Positions 39,801 to 51,233 of a stretch of 64,000 nucleotides of DNA are shown one piece after another. The translations under genes and the position numbers were made by a program. The stretch spans positions 1,860,001-1,924,000 of the forward strand of contig OZ017747.1 in assembly GCA_963969365.1 (NCBI GenBank), given 5' to 3'. Source of the DNA: Asterochloris sp. CNOR1. Lineage: Eukaryota > Chlorophyta > Trebouxiophyceae > Trebouxiales > Trebouxiaceae. A model generated the notes under the pieces. It did not search any database. It was not told the DNA's origin and worked only from the letters and a program-made list of their open reading frames with translations. Positions within the stretch are counted from its first letter, which is position 1, and each line of letters begins with the position of its first letter.

Positions 39801-41329
39801 TGCGCCAGCTGGCCTCGACTGCTGCAAGTCAAATGACGCTGAGGGGCACATCCTGGAGGAGCTGCCTGGCAGCAGCATGAGCAACCAGCAGCTTCAGACC
39901 CCTGCAGGTGAGAAGCTGACAGGGGGTGCTGCATTGTGCATTGCTGGAGATGCTGGGCTGGGATGCTGCCAACATTTGGTCCTGACATGTGTAGTTCAGC
40001 AGCGAATCTGCATGCAGCTGCTGCAAGTGGGCCAGATTCTCCTGCTGTAAGGAGTGGCTTGCGTCAAGCATCAGTCCAGAGGTCAAGGCCACGCCCATGC
40101 CCAACAGGTGCTGGCACCAGGAAGCGGGTGCTCAGCCCCGGCCGGCAGCGCCCCAGCAGCGCTGCAGCCAGCAAGCGCAGCTGTGTCAGCCCCGCATCAG
40201 AGGCTGCCCTGGCTAAGGCTGTGACTGGGGTAACGGCTGGGGCAGGCAGCAATGTGCAGATGTCGGCAGCCAGTGCAGCTGAGCAAACTCTGCTGCCCCA
40301 CCTGCCGCTGACCATCCTACGGAACGGGGAAACAATGGAGGTGGCAGTGCAGGTACCTCTCCGTCTGAGAGCCTGCTGCAGACAGTTGTGGCCTCACATT
40401 CTGCATGCATGTCAAGCCAATGATGACAGCTGGCCTGGTTGCTGCGTGCACCTGCAGGGCTGCTGCAGTATGCATATGCACTCTTCAGATGTGCGGCGGG
40501 CTGCACATGCGTTCAGCTGGCCTTGCAGCGAAAGATGCTGTGAATGTGCATGGCTGCAGGTCGGCTTGGAGGCAGGGCAGGGCACCACACGTTTGGTGCA
40601 CTGGTGCGGGGCGCAGCTGCAGGCAAGCACGACAGTGTCCTGCTGGAAGATGTTTGATTGTGGTGGACCCCTGATCTCCCTTGGCATCCTTCTGCTGTGC
40701 TGCAGGCGCCACATCGGGCTGTCAGGGCTGCCGGCTTCCTGCCAGAGGCTGGGCATGGCGTCTTTGTGTCGCGCTGGCACCATGGCTCTCCAGCCCACAG
40801 GCAAGGCAGGCCCAGCTGCTCGGGATGCACCTGGCCGCGCACCTTGCAGCGTGATGTTTTTCCTATGCTCCTGTGCGCATTCATTTTCTACCTTGGCACT
40901 GAACTTCTGCTCTTCACTTCTGACCTGAGAAAGAACGCGCTGAAACTGTTCTGGTCTGCAGGTACGGCCTGTTTGCGCTGCACTTCATCCTGGCAGTCAA
41001 CAGCACACCGACACCGACACTGGATGCCTTTGTTGAGGCTGTTTCCGAGCTAAAGGACAGGAGCTGGGTTAGGCTGAAGCTGGTGAGCGCATGTGCTGTG
41101 GCAAGCTTAGAGCTGCGCTTCTGTCCCGTGTCTGCCAGCCACAGCTTTTGTTTGGTCACATCAATGACAGCAAAGGAGGTCGCTACAGGCACATCTCCAG
41201 GGCACTCCCTCCACCAGGCTTCTTGTAATCAAGACAGACGACAGATTCTGGCCCGCCTGGCAACTGCTGCTAGATCCCCAGTCAGCAGAGTGGACACGAC
41301 ACCCAATCACAGCCAGCTCCAAGCTGTGA
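33823..41329 (+). CDS. DEG7: DEG7-type protease (double trypsin-like, multi-PDZ)
   Basis: A large HtrA/Deg relative; Arabidopsis DEGP7 (about 1,097 aa) is reported in photosystem II repair. Twenty-three phase-consistent exons give 1,138 aa: 33823-33959, 34118-34233, 34323-34375, 34447-34487, 34574-34664, 34738-34796, 34913-34959, 35076-35239, 35364-35529, 35640-35857, 36055-36199, 36443-36617, 36885-37156, 37600-37796, 38006-38194, 38532-38757, 38928-39103, 39628-39907, 40108-40352, 40560-40622, 40706-40800, 40962-41082 and 41189-41329. The first protease domain has an intact triad: H in ILTNRHVV, D in [10 protein letters not shown] in [13 protein letters not shown] domains follow ([27 protein letters not shown]). 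The second trypsin-like domain is degenerate ([30 protein letters not shown]), as in the family. Late landmarks are [22 protein letters not shown] and [11 protein letters not shown]. Exons 20 and 21 are both followed by GC donors. No transit peptide stands out. Confidence 0.96.
39492..39543 (+). repeat. Intronic copy of the DEG7 exon 18 start region
   Basis: Fifty-two bases match 39603-39654 with about six mismatches. The match spans intron, acceptor and the first 27 coding bases of exon 18 (true start 39628). Weaker fragments of the same unit recur further upstream near 39309-39350 and 39390-39435, so it looks like a small degenerating tandem array. Confidence 0.8.
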
Positions 41330-41532
41330 ACATGCAGCTCTCATGTTAGCGTCGGCCAGAGGATGGCTGCTCCTGCAAATGCAGGGTAAGGACATGAGTG
41401 GCTTGTATGAGGCTGTAAGCCATCTGCTTGTTGTTTTGAAGGGTGCCTGTACAGCCCTCTGAAAGGAAAGACAGAGTCAGTTCTATGATACATATATGCA
41501 GAACTTGACTTCTTGGAATGGGAGCCTCGACA

Positions 41533-42251
41533 ATGAAGCCACACAAGGATGACGACCCGCAGCTGGACAATCGTGCACTGCTCCAGGTGACCAGTGCCGT
41601 GTCAGCCTTGATTGAAAAGTGGCACCCTGCATGAGGGCATGAACCTTGATGCAGGCAGCCAGCTGGCTGGGGGTCTCCAACCCAGAGGAGCTGCTGCGCA
41701 CAGAAGGCACTGGGTTTGCTGCGCCACGTCCAGAGGGGCTGGGCTTAGGCGCCAAGTTTTTGCCACACCACAAGGTGAGAGGGCAGCCTCAAATGACGTT
41801 CGCAGAGCCTGCTGGTAGAACCGGCAGCACCTCTTTGCTTGCAGGCAAGTCATCTTACTGCCCCAGTGGAGAAGAGGCTCGGCAAGAGGTTGCGCCAGCA
41901 GGAGGATGGGGCCAGGGAGGAAGACATTGGAACCTCCCCGCACAAGAATCGCTTGAGCAGTCAATCACACCACTCCTTGCCCACAGCAGGTCACCTATGT
42001 GTTGCAGCTGTTGCAAGACGCTCACGCTGCTGCTGGTTGTTGCTGCATGCAAGCAGTCACGATATGCTTGATATGCAGAGGCACTCAGCAGCGATGAAGA
42101 GCCAGGGAGAGCTGCAGCCTTCAAAACTCCATCTAAATTCAGCCAGCCAGCAGCTGCTCAGAGAGGCATACCAGTCAGCCACAAAAAGAAACTCAAGAAG
42201 AAGGCAAAAGACAATGACAGAACCAATCCAGGTGTACACCTAGACAAGTAA
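41533..42251 (+). CDS. Small basic unrecognised protein
   Basis: Four phase-consistent exons, 41533-41586, 41655-41774, 41845-41989 and 42079-42251, give 163 aa. The start MKPHKDDDPQLDNRALLQ is acidic. A middle segment (PRPEGLGLGAKFLPHH) looks like a conserved linear motif and is followed by VEKRLGKRLRQQ. The end has an acidic patch (LSSDEEPG) and a strongly basic stretch (HKKKLKKKAKD). This arrangement is typical of small nuclear or nucleolar proteins, but I cannot name a family. It lies 204 bases after the DEG7 stop on the same strand, and the first intron is only 68 nt. The coding call rests on phase agreement across three introns. Confidence 0.65.
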
Positions 42252-42650
42252 TGGGTGGCTTTCACCTTCAACAATAAGATTTCACTTGCTTGTATCATTT
42301 AATCATGTGATTATCACAGCAGTGTTCGACCTCTGGTCTCTCACACTCTCATGAAATGGGTCTCTGACTACTCTCAGTGTCAGGACTGGCGAAACTTGGC
42401 GCGCAGATGGCAGAGATCTGCCCCTGCATGCTCGAGGGGAGGTTGGGGAAATGCTCTCGATTTTGTCATGCATTGGACGCTTATCCACCAACAGCGCTCA
42501 TCTCTTTATCAATTGCCCTCAGACAGTGCTGTTGAAGAGGTCTGGTAGCTCTGCAAGGGCCACGAATGGCACCAGGTATGTGTCAGGCTAGGGGTGCACG
42601 TATGCAACGACTCTGATGGGGGGCCTGCTTCTGCCTAGCTGGGCCAGCGG
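42252..42650. other. Convergent 3' intergenic stretch
   Basis: About 400 bases between two genes that end towards each other. It is clearly AT-richer than the genes around it, and no coding signal was seen. It probably holds both 3' UTRs. Confidence 0.5.
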
Positions 42651-44994
42651 TCAGCCTGCAAGTGCTGGCGACCTGGAACCCTCGCTTTCCTGGCGCCTTC
42701 CCCAGCGTGGCAGTGCAAAGTGCCGGCAGGCAGGCTCCGCTACAGCTGCCTTCACTGCCGCAGGGTGCCTGGCCACCTTTCCTGCCGCCCCCCTGGTGAC
42801 AGCGGCTGTAGCCAGCCCCACCATTGTATGTGAGGCCAGCACCATGCTGCGCTGCAGCTGCCCTGGAGCAGCTGTGGTGGCAGACTGCTTTGCGCCGCCT
42901 CCTGCCAGTGCAGCAGCATTGAGGACTGCCCCTGCAGTGTGAAGGTGGCAGAATGAGCTCCAGGACCGCAGAGCCCGGCTGCAGAGGTCAGCCACCCGCC
43001 TCCTTGCATGGTACTGAAGCAGCATCCGACACGGATGGGATTGGACTGAAGTTGCAGGACCAGCTGACGTGCACAGGCCCATAGGTACTCTACAGCAGAT
43101 ACATGCGCGCTGCACACACTGAGGCCAGTATGCCCAGTGCAGCAGCATCAGCGACGCGCACCTGTGGCTGCAGAGCGCATGCTGTCCCCCAAGCGAGCCC
43201 CCAGCGACAGCGCGTCTCGCAGCAGGGGCATCTCGCTGACCCCTGCAGCATATGCTGTCACCGAGGCCCCGGCAGCCACATAGACGGGCCGCCGTGGGAG
43301 CCTCCCAGTCAGCTGCATGGGCTGCAGCTGCCGGACTGCCGGCGCCAGTGCAGGCTGCGAGGCTGCAGCCAGCCGAGGCACAGCCAGGTGAGCCCACATG
43401 GAGCGTCCTGTCAGCGCCGCGACTGCAGCCAGGGTGGCCTGGCTGAAGGCCCTCACACGGGGCCAGTAAGCCACGTCTGTCAGCACATGCCCAAGAAAGA
43501 ACACAGAGTCTGTCAGGCGCAGCCGCTTGCGCTTCTTCCTGAAGGCGGCCTGAGCCACCTTAGCGCTTGCACGCTCCACGCCAGTGGTGTATTGCACCAA
43601 ATTGTTCACATAGTGCCTGCAGGGAAGCCAGGAGACAGTAAGCTGACTGAGACTGCTAGCAGGGGACGGGCCAGCTGCGGAGCGCTGCTGTGCTAGCTGC
43701 AGGTTGCTCAGCAGGGTGCGCTGCAGATAGTTGTGCAGGCTGCAAAATGGGTTGCGCCAGCAGCAGGCAGGCATGACAAGTCAGCCCAAGGCAGTGCATG
43801 CAGACTGCTGCAGCAGAGCCATGAGGCAAGGCGGCCCACCGCCTTCCTCCAGACACAGGGTCAGCAGGGGCAGGCGCCCTTACCTGCAGTCGTTTTGGTG
43901 GAGCTCGTAGTGTGTCTGCTGCACATTGTTGAAGCTCCTGATGTCTGACAGAGAGAGGTGTGTACGTCCCAGAAAGACAGCTGTGCTAGGCAGGGCGGTC
44001 AACTGCAGGGCAGCACAACTTGGGTCAGGCAGCTGCGTTGGGAGCGGGCAGAGAGTCACAGCCTCACAGCATGCAGCTATGTTCAGAGCTGCCTACAGCA
44101 GCACTGCAGCACAGCAGCAGCACCCTGTCTGCTGCAGAGTGCCAGTGCACTTAGGAAATTTCTTCCTGAAATTTTCAGCAGGCCCCTCCTTACTGCTGAT
44201 GGTGCTGGTTTGGGCAGACGCCTGATTGAAGCACTCCAGTGCTTTGTATGCAGGAATGTCCTGCATGCTGCTTGCTAGCCCACTGCCACTCCAGCAGATG
44301 CGTCCTTGAAGCCTGGTTGCTGAGAAATTCACAGTGCAGGATATGAACAGGCGCTGCTGCCTCTGTGTCACACCCCAGCTAAGCACTCCTGGTACAGAAG
44401 CAGTGTCCCGCATCCTGCTGGCAAACCCACTCCCTGCCCAGTTGGTGCCGCGCAAAAGCCTGGGTGCCGCTCAAAGCCTGGCTGCTGCTGCTGCGCACCT
44501 GTGCCTCCCTGATCTCTCCCTGCACCCGCTTCTTGCCCCTGGTTCTGCGTGGCTGCTTAATAGCATCATCTACAAAGCTGCTGGACAGGCCAGTGTTGAC
44601 ATGAATGTCTCGACCTCCAGCAGGGCCAAAGTCAAACTGCCTCAGGGACCCATCTGGCAGACGCAGGATGGTCATGTAGTGGCAGACCTGCACTGCATGC
44701 AGCCATCAGACATGTACCAGGCACAATCAGGTGGGAGGGACGGCCCCAGGTGCATCAGCATGCAAAGAGCGTGGCCAGCTGCTGGGCACTGCTCACCCCT
44801 GCATCCTCGCAGAAGGGCTTCACAGATGCGAAGAGAGGCCCTCCAAACTCCTGGAAGGCACGCAGCGCCACCCAGATTTCTGTCCCTGGGGCTCCAACCA
44901 GAAGGCCTGATGACCCTGGTGATGATGCCGGCTCCCTGACTAGCCGGTTCAGCTGAGGGGAGCTGCAACACTTGCGCATCTGGGCTGGCGCCAT
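42651..44994 (-). CDS. Unrecognised protein with an NDCRHYVN motif (LRAT/NlpC-like fold suspected)
   Basis: Five phase-consistent exons, 44797-44994 (ATG), 44499-44687, 43884-44002, 43162-43616 and 42651-42931 (TGA), give 413 aa. Residues about 67-130 (CHYMTILRLPDGSLRQFDFG) include a histidine and a QFDFGP strand. After a polar loop comes THLSLSDIRSFNNVQQTHYE followed by LHQNDCRHYVNNLVQYTTG. A histidine-bearing strand with a later conserved cysteine in an N-C-x-H-Y/F context recalls LRAT, PPPDE and related permuted papain-like folds; this is inference, not recognition. The C-terminal half is alanine-rich and hydrophobic (FSQATLAAVAALTG, AAGASVTAYAAG, SHTMVGLATAAV), suggesting membrane-associated helices. 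It is head-to-head with glucokinase, about 1.07 kb apart. Confidence 0.7.
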
Positions 44995-46066
44995 AAGGCC
45001 GCAAAGTTCTTTTCTCTGCGATGGCTCACAGGAGCAGATGCTCCTCAGCAGGCCCTGAACGGCTTGCAAGCGATGGGGCGCAATGCTAGCTAGCTATTTG
45101 GAACAAATTTCAGTATTTTCTGAATGGCAGCAGCAAGAAGCTACCATTGCAATCTGCAGCGGAGCCATGGGTCAGTCCCTTCATATGTACAAAAGGGGGG
45201 GGGACGCTGCAGCAGGCGCCAGCATAGATTGCACTTGGCCACCACATGAAATGATTGACTCTGCACTGGCTGCCTGTCTATCCAGCAGCATGGCATGTGC
45301 GCTTTTGTCTCCCGCAAGCGCTGGCGCCCTGTTACTGCTTGCCAGTGAGCCTCCATGTGGTTGTACACATGCAGCCTGCCTAGCTGGCAGCTAACCAAAA
45401 CAAGGTGGTCCTGCAAACATTGGGCTTTGCCTGAGCATGGTGACTTGGCGCCTGAAAGTCTTTGAGTACATGGCTTGATGCTGACTGAGCGTCATGATCT
45501 CGAGCAAGTGGCAGCCCCTAGTCGTTGCCTTGGACTGAGTCTCAGGCCAGCATCCTGCTCTTCCGGAAAGCTAGCTCGTTGGCAAGGACGCCCTGACCGG
45601 CCGAATTGGGTCAAAGCATCTCCGGTCAAGTAGTTCCAATCAAAGGGGGTGCTGTGATTATTCCACTCAGCAATCTGAGGTCCCCGCTCAGAGTCTCTGC
45701 TTGTCACGATGGCTATCTTCTCTTTGCCCCGACACCCCCAATCCAGAGGGCATGTCCTGCAGCAGTCCCCGACTCAATGCCTGGGGCTGGGGCAATACAA
45801 CCAGGGGCATGCCACTGTTACCCAGTCCTTGAGCCGCAGCGCGGCAGTCAAGCGCCGCAGGAGCAGTCTCAATGTCAATATTTGTGCTCCAGGTGCAGCG
45901 CGCGATACTTCAATGTGCTGGAATGTCATGCATGCTCACCATAGTATCCAGAACATAGACTTTTGGTCAGCCTTGCGCCCTTGCTCTGATTGCTTTGGCC
46001 TCTCACACCCGCCTGTCCCGTGTTCCTGCAGAGACTGTGACCTGCTGTGTGAGTGCAGCCGCCAGC
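44995..46066. promoter_or_regulatory. Long divergent intergenic region upstream of glucokinase
   Basis: This 1.07-kb stretch is the longest gap in the window. It has short open frames on both strands but none with splice-consistent or family-like continuation. It contains a G-run (45197-45205) after four adenines. Non-coding 5' exons of either flanking gene may lie here. Confidence 0.45.
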
Positions 46067-49000
46067 ATGGGGCGCCGGCGAGCGACATCGCCAGCTAGGG
46101 CCACGTTTGCCTTCCGGAGGCCAAGCGATGCGTATGCCTCCGTGACTGAGGCCATTGCGCATGATGCCATGGGAAGACAGCTCATGGGGGAGCTCTACAG
46201 TGAGTTTGAAGCCTTGTGCTAAAGCCTTGTCAAGCTGAGTGCCCTAACATTGGCCAGATTGCCTTTACCATTCAGGGGGTTTATGTGCTTTCAGGCAACC
46301 AGCTTGCAATCTTGAGCAGCATTCACAGCCAGAGTTTGAGAAGCTGGCTGGTTCAGCAAAGGGCAGGCCTGGAGGGCATCAGGCAATCCATGCCTTCATT
46401 AATGCTCATCGTAACTCTGGTTAGGGTGCATTGCAGGGGCAGGAGCGTGGGGCAGGGGTCTGCAGCGTCGCAGCACAGCATGCCACAGCAACCAGCAGCG
46501 AACCTCCTGGCAGACGGCGGTGGGTGGCCTGGGTGTGATTTATCAAGCATGAGGGCCCTGAGGCTGTGCCAGTTGCAAGACGTCAAGCACCAGCGGCAAC
46601 TCAGCAGCTGCAGTCAGGAACTAGGTGCTGCACAGCCCAGGCTCCTCCCAATCCGCCATGGCACTGCATGCCCTGAATGCGCAGCCAAGTGGCCAAGCTC
46701 TGCCTGTGCAGCTTCTGCCTTTCAATGTCCTGCTGCCAGATGACGTGCATGGCAGCCCTCTGCCTCCTGCCTGTGCTTCTGCTGCGCCATGCAATCTGAT
46801 CACACTCACACATCTTACTCCTGACTGTAGACCTCTTGTTGCTGCCTGCCACTCCACTCACACAGCTCACTCCCAGCTGTGTCCCTCTTGATTTGCCAGG
46901 CAGCCCGCCTGGCGAAGCTCATCTGTCCCCATGCAATGCAGGACGATGAGGATGTGGTGCTGGTGGCTGACATCGGGGGCACCAACTGCCGCTTTGTGCT
47001 GTGGAGGCTGGACTCTGAGAGGGGCAACCATGAGTTCCTGTTCCAGAAGGTGTGTATGCTTGCTGGGGGCTGCACACATGCACTCATGAAGGACCAATGG
47101 TCCCCCGGGCCATGGACCACATTTGAAGCAACCAACACGCAGCTGACTGCCAAGCCTTGGTGAGCTAGCCTGGTGGCTGCCTGCAGATCTACCCCACCAA
47201 GGACTACCGCCAGTTCGATGATGCGCTTGATGAGCTGGCCCAGGAGGACATCTTCAGGGAGAACACCCCTGGGGCAGCTGCCTTTGCCTGCGCAGGCCCT
47301 GTCCTCGACAACCGCTGTGTGATGACAAACCTGAGCTGGGTCATAGACGGAGATGCGCTGACCAAGAAGTATGGCATCCGGTGAGGCAGGCCTGGGGCCT
47401 TGGGCTGCAAGGGGCTTTGAAGGTTAGGGCCAGGACTAGGCTGGGGCCCTCCCAGGCATGTTGATGGTGCTGCCGCTGGGAGGGCGCCGTGTGTGCTGCC
47501 GGGGGCTCCAAGGCAGTGGGGAATGGCTGTCCCAGTTCAGCTTAGCATGCTGGTGGCTTCTGCAGTGGGTACTGTGGTGTTCACCTGGTGCTACAAGTCG
47601 AAGAGCTCCTCACGCTCTTTCAGGGCATGACATGTGCTCAAGCCTATGGTTTGGCACATGCCGTGCATGAGCCTGCTGGCCTGTTCACTCTCAAGCTGCA
47701 GTGCGATGCACCTGCAGGATGGCTGTGCTCAACGACTTTGAGGCTTGCGGTTATGGCGTGCCAGCCCTGAAGGAGAAGGACTACATTGCCCTCAACAACG
47801 TAAAGGCGCGGCCCATGGTGGGTGCCATGATGTCAGCTGCGCGCCTGTTGCAACCTGTAGTCGTGAGTGCCAGGGTCCAGTTTGCTAGCCACCCAACAGT
47901 GAAGAGCCTGCACACCAGGCTGCTTGGTGAGACATTTGTCTGTAGGCAGGGCTCGGGACACACATGAACCTGCTGTCGCTACAACATCATGAGATACAGG
48001 GCTCATCACCGCCTTTGAGCCCACGAGCCGGTCACCCCCTGTGGGCCCAGAACACAGCCCTGACATAATGCAGAGTTCTGCATGGCACGCCCTTTCATCC
48101 AGCCTGCTGCTGCGCAGGGTCCTAAGGCGGTGATGGGCCCTGGCACAGGGTTGGGGCAAGCCAACCTGTACTGGAGCCAGAACCTGGATGGGTACCGTGT
48201 GTGGCCCTCTGAGGGGTCCCACTCCAGCTTTGCACCCCGTGGATGGAAGCAGCGTGCTCTGCAGACCTTTGTGGAACGCCAGCTGGGCTACTGCGAGGTG
48301 GAGCACGTGAGTCTGCGTTGCTCTGGCTGCAATGCCATCAGCTGGGGCTCTACAGGCCTCACAAGGCACCACCTGGGGCATCTCCAGTACATCTCACCTG
48401 ACATGTGGCCCTTGAGGGGAGGGCTGAGAGCTGCAGGCATTCACCTTCTTGCTACAGGCCTTAGCTGCTGAGAAGCGCATGATGTGCTTGCTGATCATGC
48501 AGCCGCCTGTGCAGCTTGACTGAGCAGCAGGAGTCTAGGCTCATGTCCCATGCTTTCAGTGTTTCCAGCAGGCCATGCACACTATCCTGATTGTTTCGCG
48601 AGGTGGCTGTGAGGGGTGTAGCTCATTTGCTATATGGGCATGCTGCCACTGCGCTTGATGCAGGTGGCATGCGGCAGCGGGCTGGAACGCATCTACGAGT
48701 TCATGCAGACCGACGAGCACTGCATCCGGCCCCACCTGGACATGACGCAGAAGAAGGTAAGCAAGCAGGAGCAGCGGGGCAGCTTGACTTGGCTGGCAGC
48801 TTGACACACGTGCTGGCTGCATGCGCTCAGGTGTGCAGGCTGCAGCTGCAGGCTCACGTCAGCAGCATTGCCCTGCAGCAAATGCAGACGTCATGAGCTT
48901 TGACATGGCTGGCAGCATGGTAGCACTTGTGCAAAGACAGGCATCCTGCTGTGCATGTCAGCACTGCAGTGCTGACATGCACAGCAGGGTGCCACTCAGC

Positions 49001-49870
49001 AGGAGATGATAGCCAGCATTGCCAGGGAATAGGTGCCGCCTAATGTTGCCGTACTCTGGTTCTCAGGGCTACAGCACAACCTAAGCCAGCACCAGGTACC
49101 AGGTGGCTTGCTTGGGCACCTCTCAGTGGCGTCTTTGTTTGTGCAGTCCGCTGCCGAGATCAGCAAGACCGCCCTGGACTGCAGCGACGCCCTCGCAATT
49201 GAGGCTGTGGACCTGTTCTGCGCCATCATTGGGGCTGAGGCTGGACACATGGGCCTGCGCTCCCTGGCCAGTGGTGGCGTCTACATCTGCGGGGGCATCA
49301 TGCCCAAGGTGAGGCTTTTTTTGGGGGCATGGCTGTTGGGTCAGGCTGCTTGCTGAGCTGTGTACACTATTTTGAGTCTGCCGTGAGAGCCCATGCAGAG
49401 GCGATCAAGACCACTCGCCCTCTGCTGGCTCTTGCCGGATGGTGACAGTCACTTGGACGCCCCTGTACCCTGCGTGCAGTTGTGCAGTTGCCATGGCAGA
49501 TCGCCAACACAGCCTACTGGGCCCTCCCAGTGTGCAACTGTATGCCATCTGCCAGCAGAACCTGCTGAGGCCACTGCCCTGCCTTGTGTGTACCTGAATG
49601 CACAACCTATTTCATCCCAGCAAGCTACAGCGATGCTTGCTGAGGCTACATCGCCTGTCTGCTGTGCAGCTGATGGAGCGCGTCAAGCTGGGCGGGCTGC
49701 TGGAGTCCTACCTCCACGACAGGAGCCGCTTCAGCCGTATGCTCTCCACCTTCCCACTGTATGTAGTTGTGAATGAAGGCCTGGGACTGCTGGGCACGAG
49801 AGAGTATGCCATCCGGCTGCTCAACGACCCTGAGGGCCGGAAGACTAAGGCCCCCGCTGACAAGAAATGA
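46067..49870 (+). CDS. GLK: Glucokinase (bacterial/cyanobacterial-type Glk)
   Basis: Phosphorylates glucose to glucose 6-phosphate with ATP. Eight exons, 46067-46199, 46904-47049, 47187-47380, 47718-47817, 48118-48306, 48664-48756, 49147-49308 and 49670-49870, give 405 aa. Signature stretches are VLVADIGGTNCRFVLWRL (phosphate-binding ASKHA motif), FACAGPVLDNRCVMTNLSW, LNDFEACGYGV (catalytic aspartate), MGPGTGLGQANLYW and SGGVYICGGI. It belongs to the Glk family rather than the eukaryotic hexokinase family, as in several algae. The 45 residues before the domain contain an Arg/Ser/Ala-rich start (MGRRRATSPARATFAFRRPS) that could be an organelle presequence, followed by a helix. The first intron is about 700 bases; intron 6 contains the 54-nt palindrome described separately. 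Confidence 0.94.
48940..48993. repeat. 54-nt near-perfect palindrome
   Basis: Two 27-nt arms meet with no loop at 48966/48967 (core CTGCAG). Only one base pair is mismatched across the palindrome. It lies in glucokinase intron 6. It could fold as an RNA hairpin on either strand or as a cruciform. Confidence 0.95.
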
Positions 49871-50050
49871 GAGACAATCTTTCATTCCCTCTTTCTGTTG
49901 TGTGCACAGTGGTGGCACACCTCCCTGAAGACCCTTTCATCATGACAAGCTGTCGAGCCCAGTGACAAACACAAGGAGCTGGCAAGCTGCCTGCTCAATG
50001 AACACATTCATGCATTTGCTGCTGTCAATAATGGCCATACGCACTTGGTT

Positions 50051-51072
50051 TCAGTGGGGTTTGGGAACATAGCCATCCACAGCAAAATTGCGTGTTGCAC
50101 TGGGAATTTTCACTTTCAAGCCGTCCAGCTCCTTTGATGCAATGATCTGACAGCCTAGCCGTGATCTGCAGGGCCAATAGGGACAGGTGTGTGCTGCAGC
50201 TGGCCCAACATCAAGCTGTCTACTGGCAAAGAACATCAGCAGGGGCTCACGTTTCTGTCAGTCCAAATGCCAGGTCCAGCATGTCATTTTCATCATCTGT
50301 GGGCTCTGGTAAGCTGTCGTACACATCCTGATTCTGCAGCATCATTGACATCTCTGCAAAGACCTTGTCAGCACAATGTTGCTGGCGCCTGATGCAGCTG
50401 CACACCGGCTGTATGGCAGCCAGCAGGCCCCTCACATCATCTCTAGGTAAAAGGGGCCCCAGACCACAATGTAGCATGCAGGCAATACTGCACATGCTAC
50501 AGCACCTTGAGGTGCCTTACACCAAAGCTGCCAGCAGGGCTCACCTCAAGGACGACATGACATGTGGAGCATGCCAGGGAGCCTTCGCAGGCACCTGCAC
50601 GAATGACAGTAGTGTCAGGCAACTGTGCACAGGCTTCCATGATGTCTAAGTGCGATATGGTATGAGGCCATGGCAATGATGGTCTGTGCAAAGGGATTTG
50701 GGAGTGTGACCCTGGCCTCACCTTCCAAGTCTACATCATTTGCATGGGCTGCTTCTAGCAAGGACTGGCCTAGTGGGACCTGCACGGTCTTTGTTGAATT
50801 GTCCTTCTCGTCATGGAAGGTGACACTGATGCTGAAGGGCAGCAAACACAGGTTTGGCAGATGTCAGTCTCCTCAGGTCCTTCGTTGCTTGGCTGCACCC
50901 ACCTCTCGTCTGAGTCTGAGGCAGTGGAGCTGCTGGGCCTTGTGAATACCGCCTGTGGGCCTTGTGTCTGCTGTAGGATGCGTAATGCTGCCAGCGAGTC
51001 AGGCAGAGCACCATGGCAGTCAGATCCAACAGCAATGCGGGCAGTGACTTGGCGAGTAAAGGTCCTCAGCAT
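50051..51072 (-). CDS. MFDX: Mitochondrial 2Fe-2S ferredoxin (adrenodoxin type)
   Basis: Transfers electrons from NADPH-ferredoxin reductase for mitochondrial Fe-S cluster assembly and related reactions. Five exons, 50903-51072, 50722-50831, 50545-50594, 50251-50333 and 50051-50165, give 175 aa. The first about 55 residues ([14 protein letters not shown], then [20 protein letters not shown]) form a basic, Ser/Ala-rich mitochondrial presequence. The domain starts [35 protein letters not shown] follows. Cluster ligands fit C-x5-C-x2-C-x37-[15 protein letters not shown] (about Cys96, 102, 105) and RLGCQ (about Cys143). The acidic [16 protein letters not shown] segment is the adrenodoxin interaction helix and separates it from photosynthetic ferredoxins. 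The start is 161 bases from HPAT on the other strand. Confidence 0.96.
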
Positions 51073-51233
51073 GAGGCACTCGAAGCCAAATGTTGACCTA
51101 GCAAGTCAACCTGGAGGGAGGAGGGAGAGGATTTTGGCCTGGCTCGAAACTTGCACAGATGGGCCCAATGTGGGACTCCCAACCCGAGGAGGCACCATCT
51201 GGCACCCGTTCCTCGGACTGATCACGTGAAACC
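51073..51233. promoter_or_regulatory. Short divergent promoter, mitochondrial ferredoxin / HPAT
   Basis: The spacer between the two start codons is 161 bases. It is GC-rich with a purine run (51113-51131). No core element was recognised. Confidence 0.45.

Noticed and set aside
39936-40928. 330-residue plus-strand open frame, the longest in the window
   Set aside because: It is in frame with true DEG7 exon 19 for part of its length only; before and after, it runs through introns and out of frame across exons 20 and 21, where the family sequence lies in other frames.
45197-45205. G-run after AAAA as a regulatory or telomere-like element
   Set aside because: A single homopolymer without repetition; no further support.
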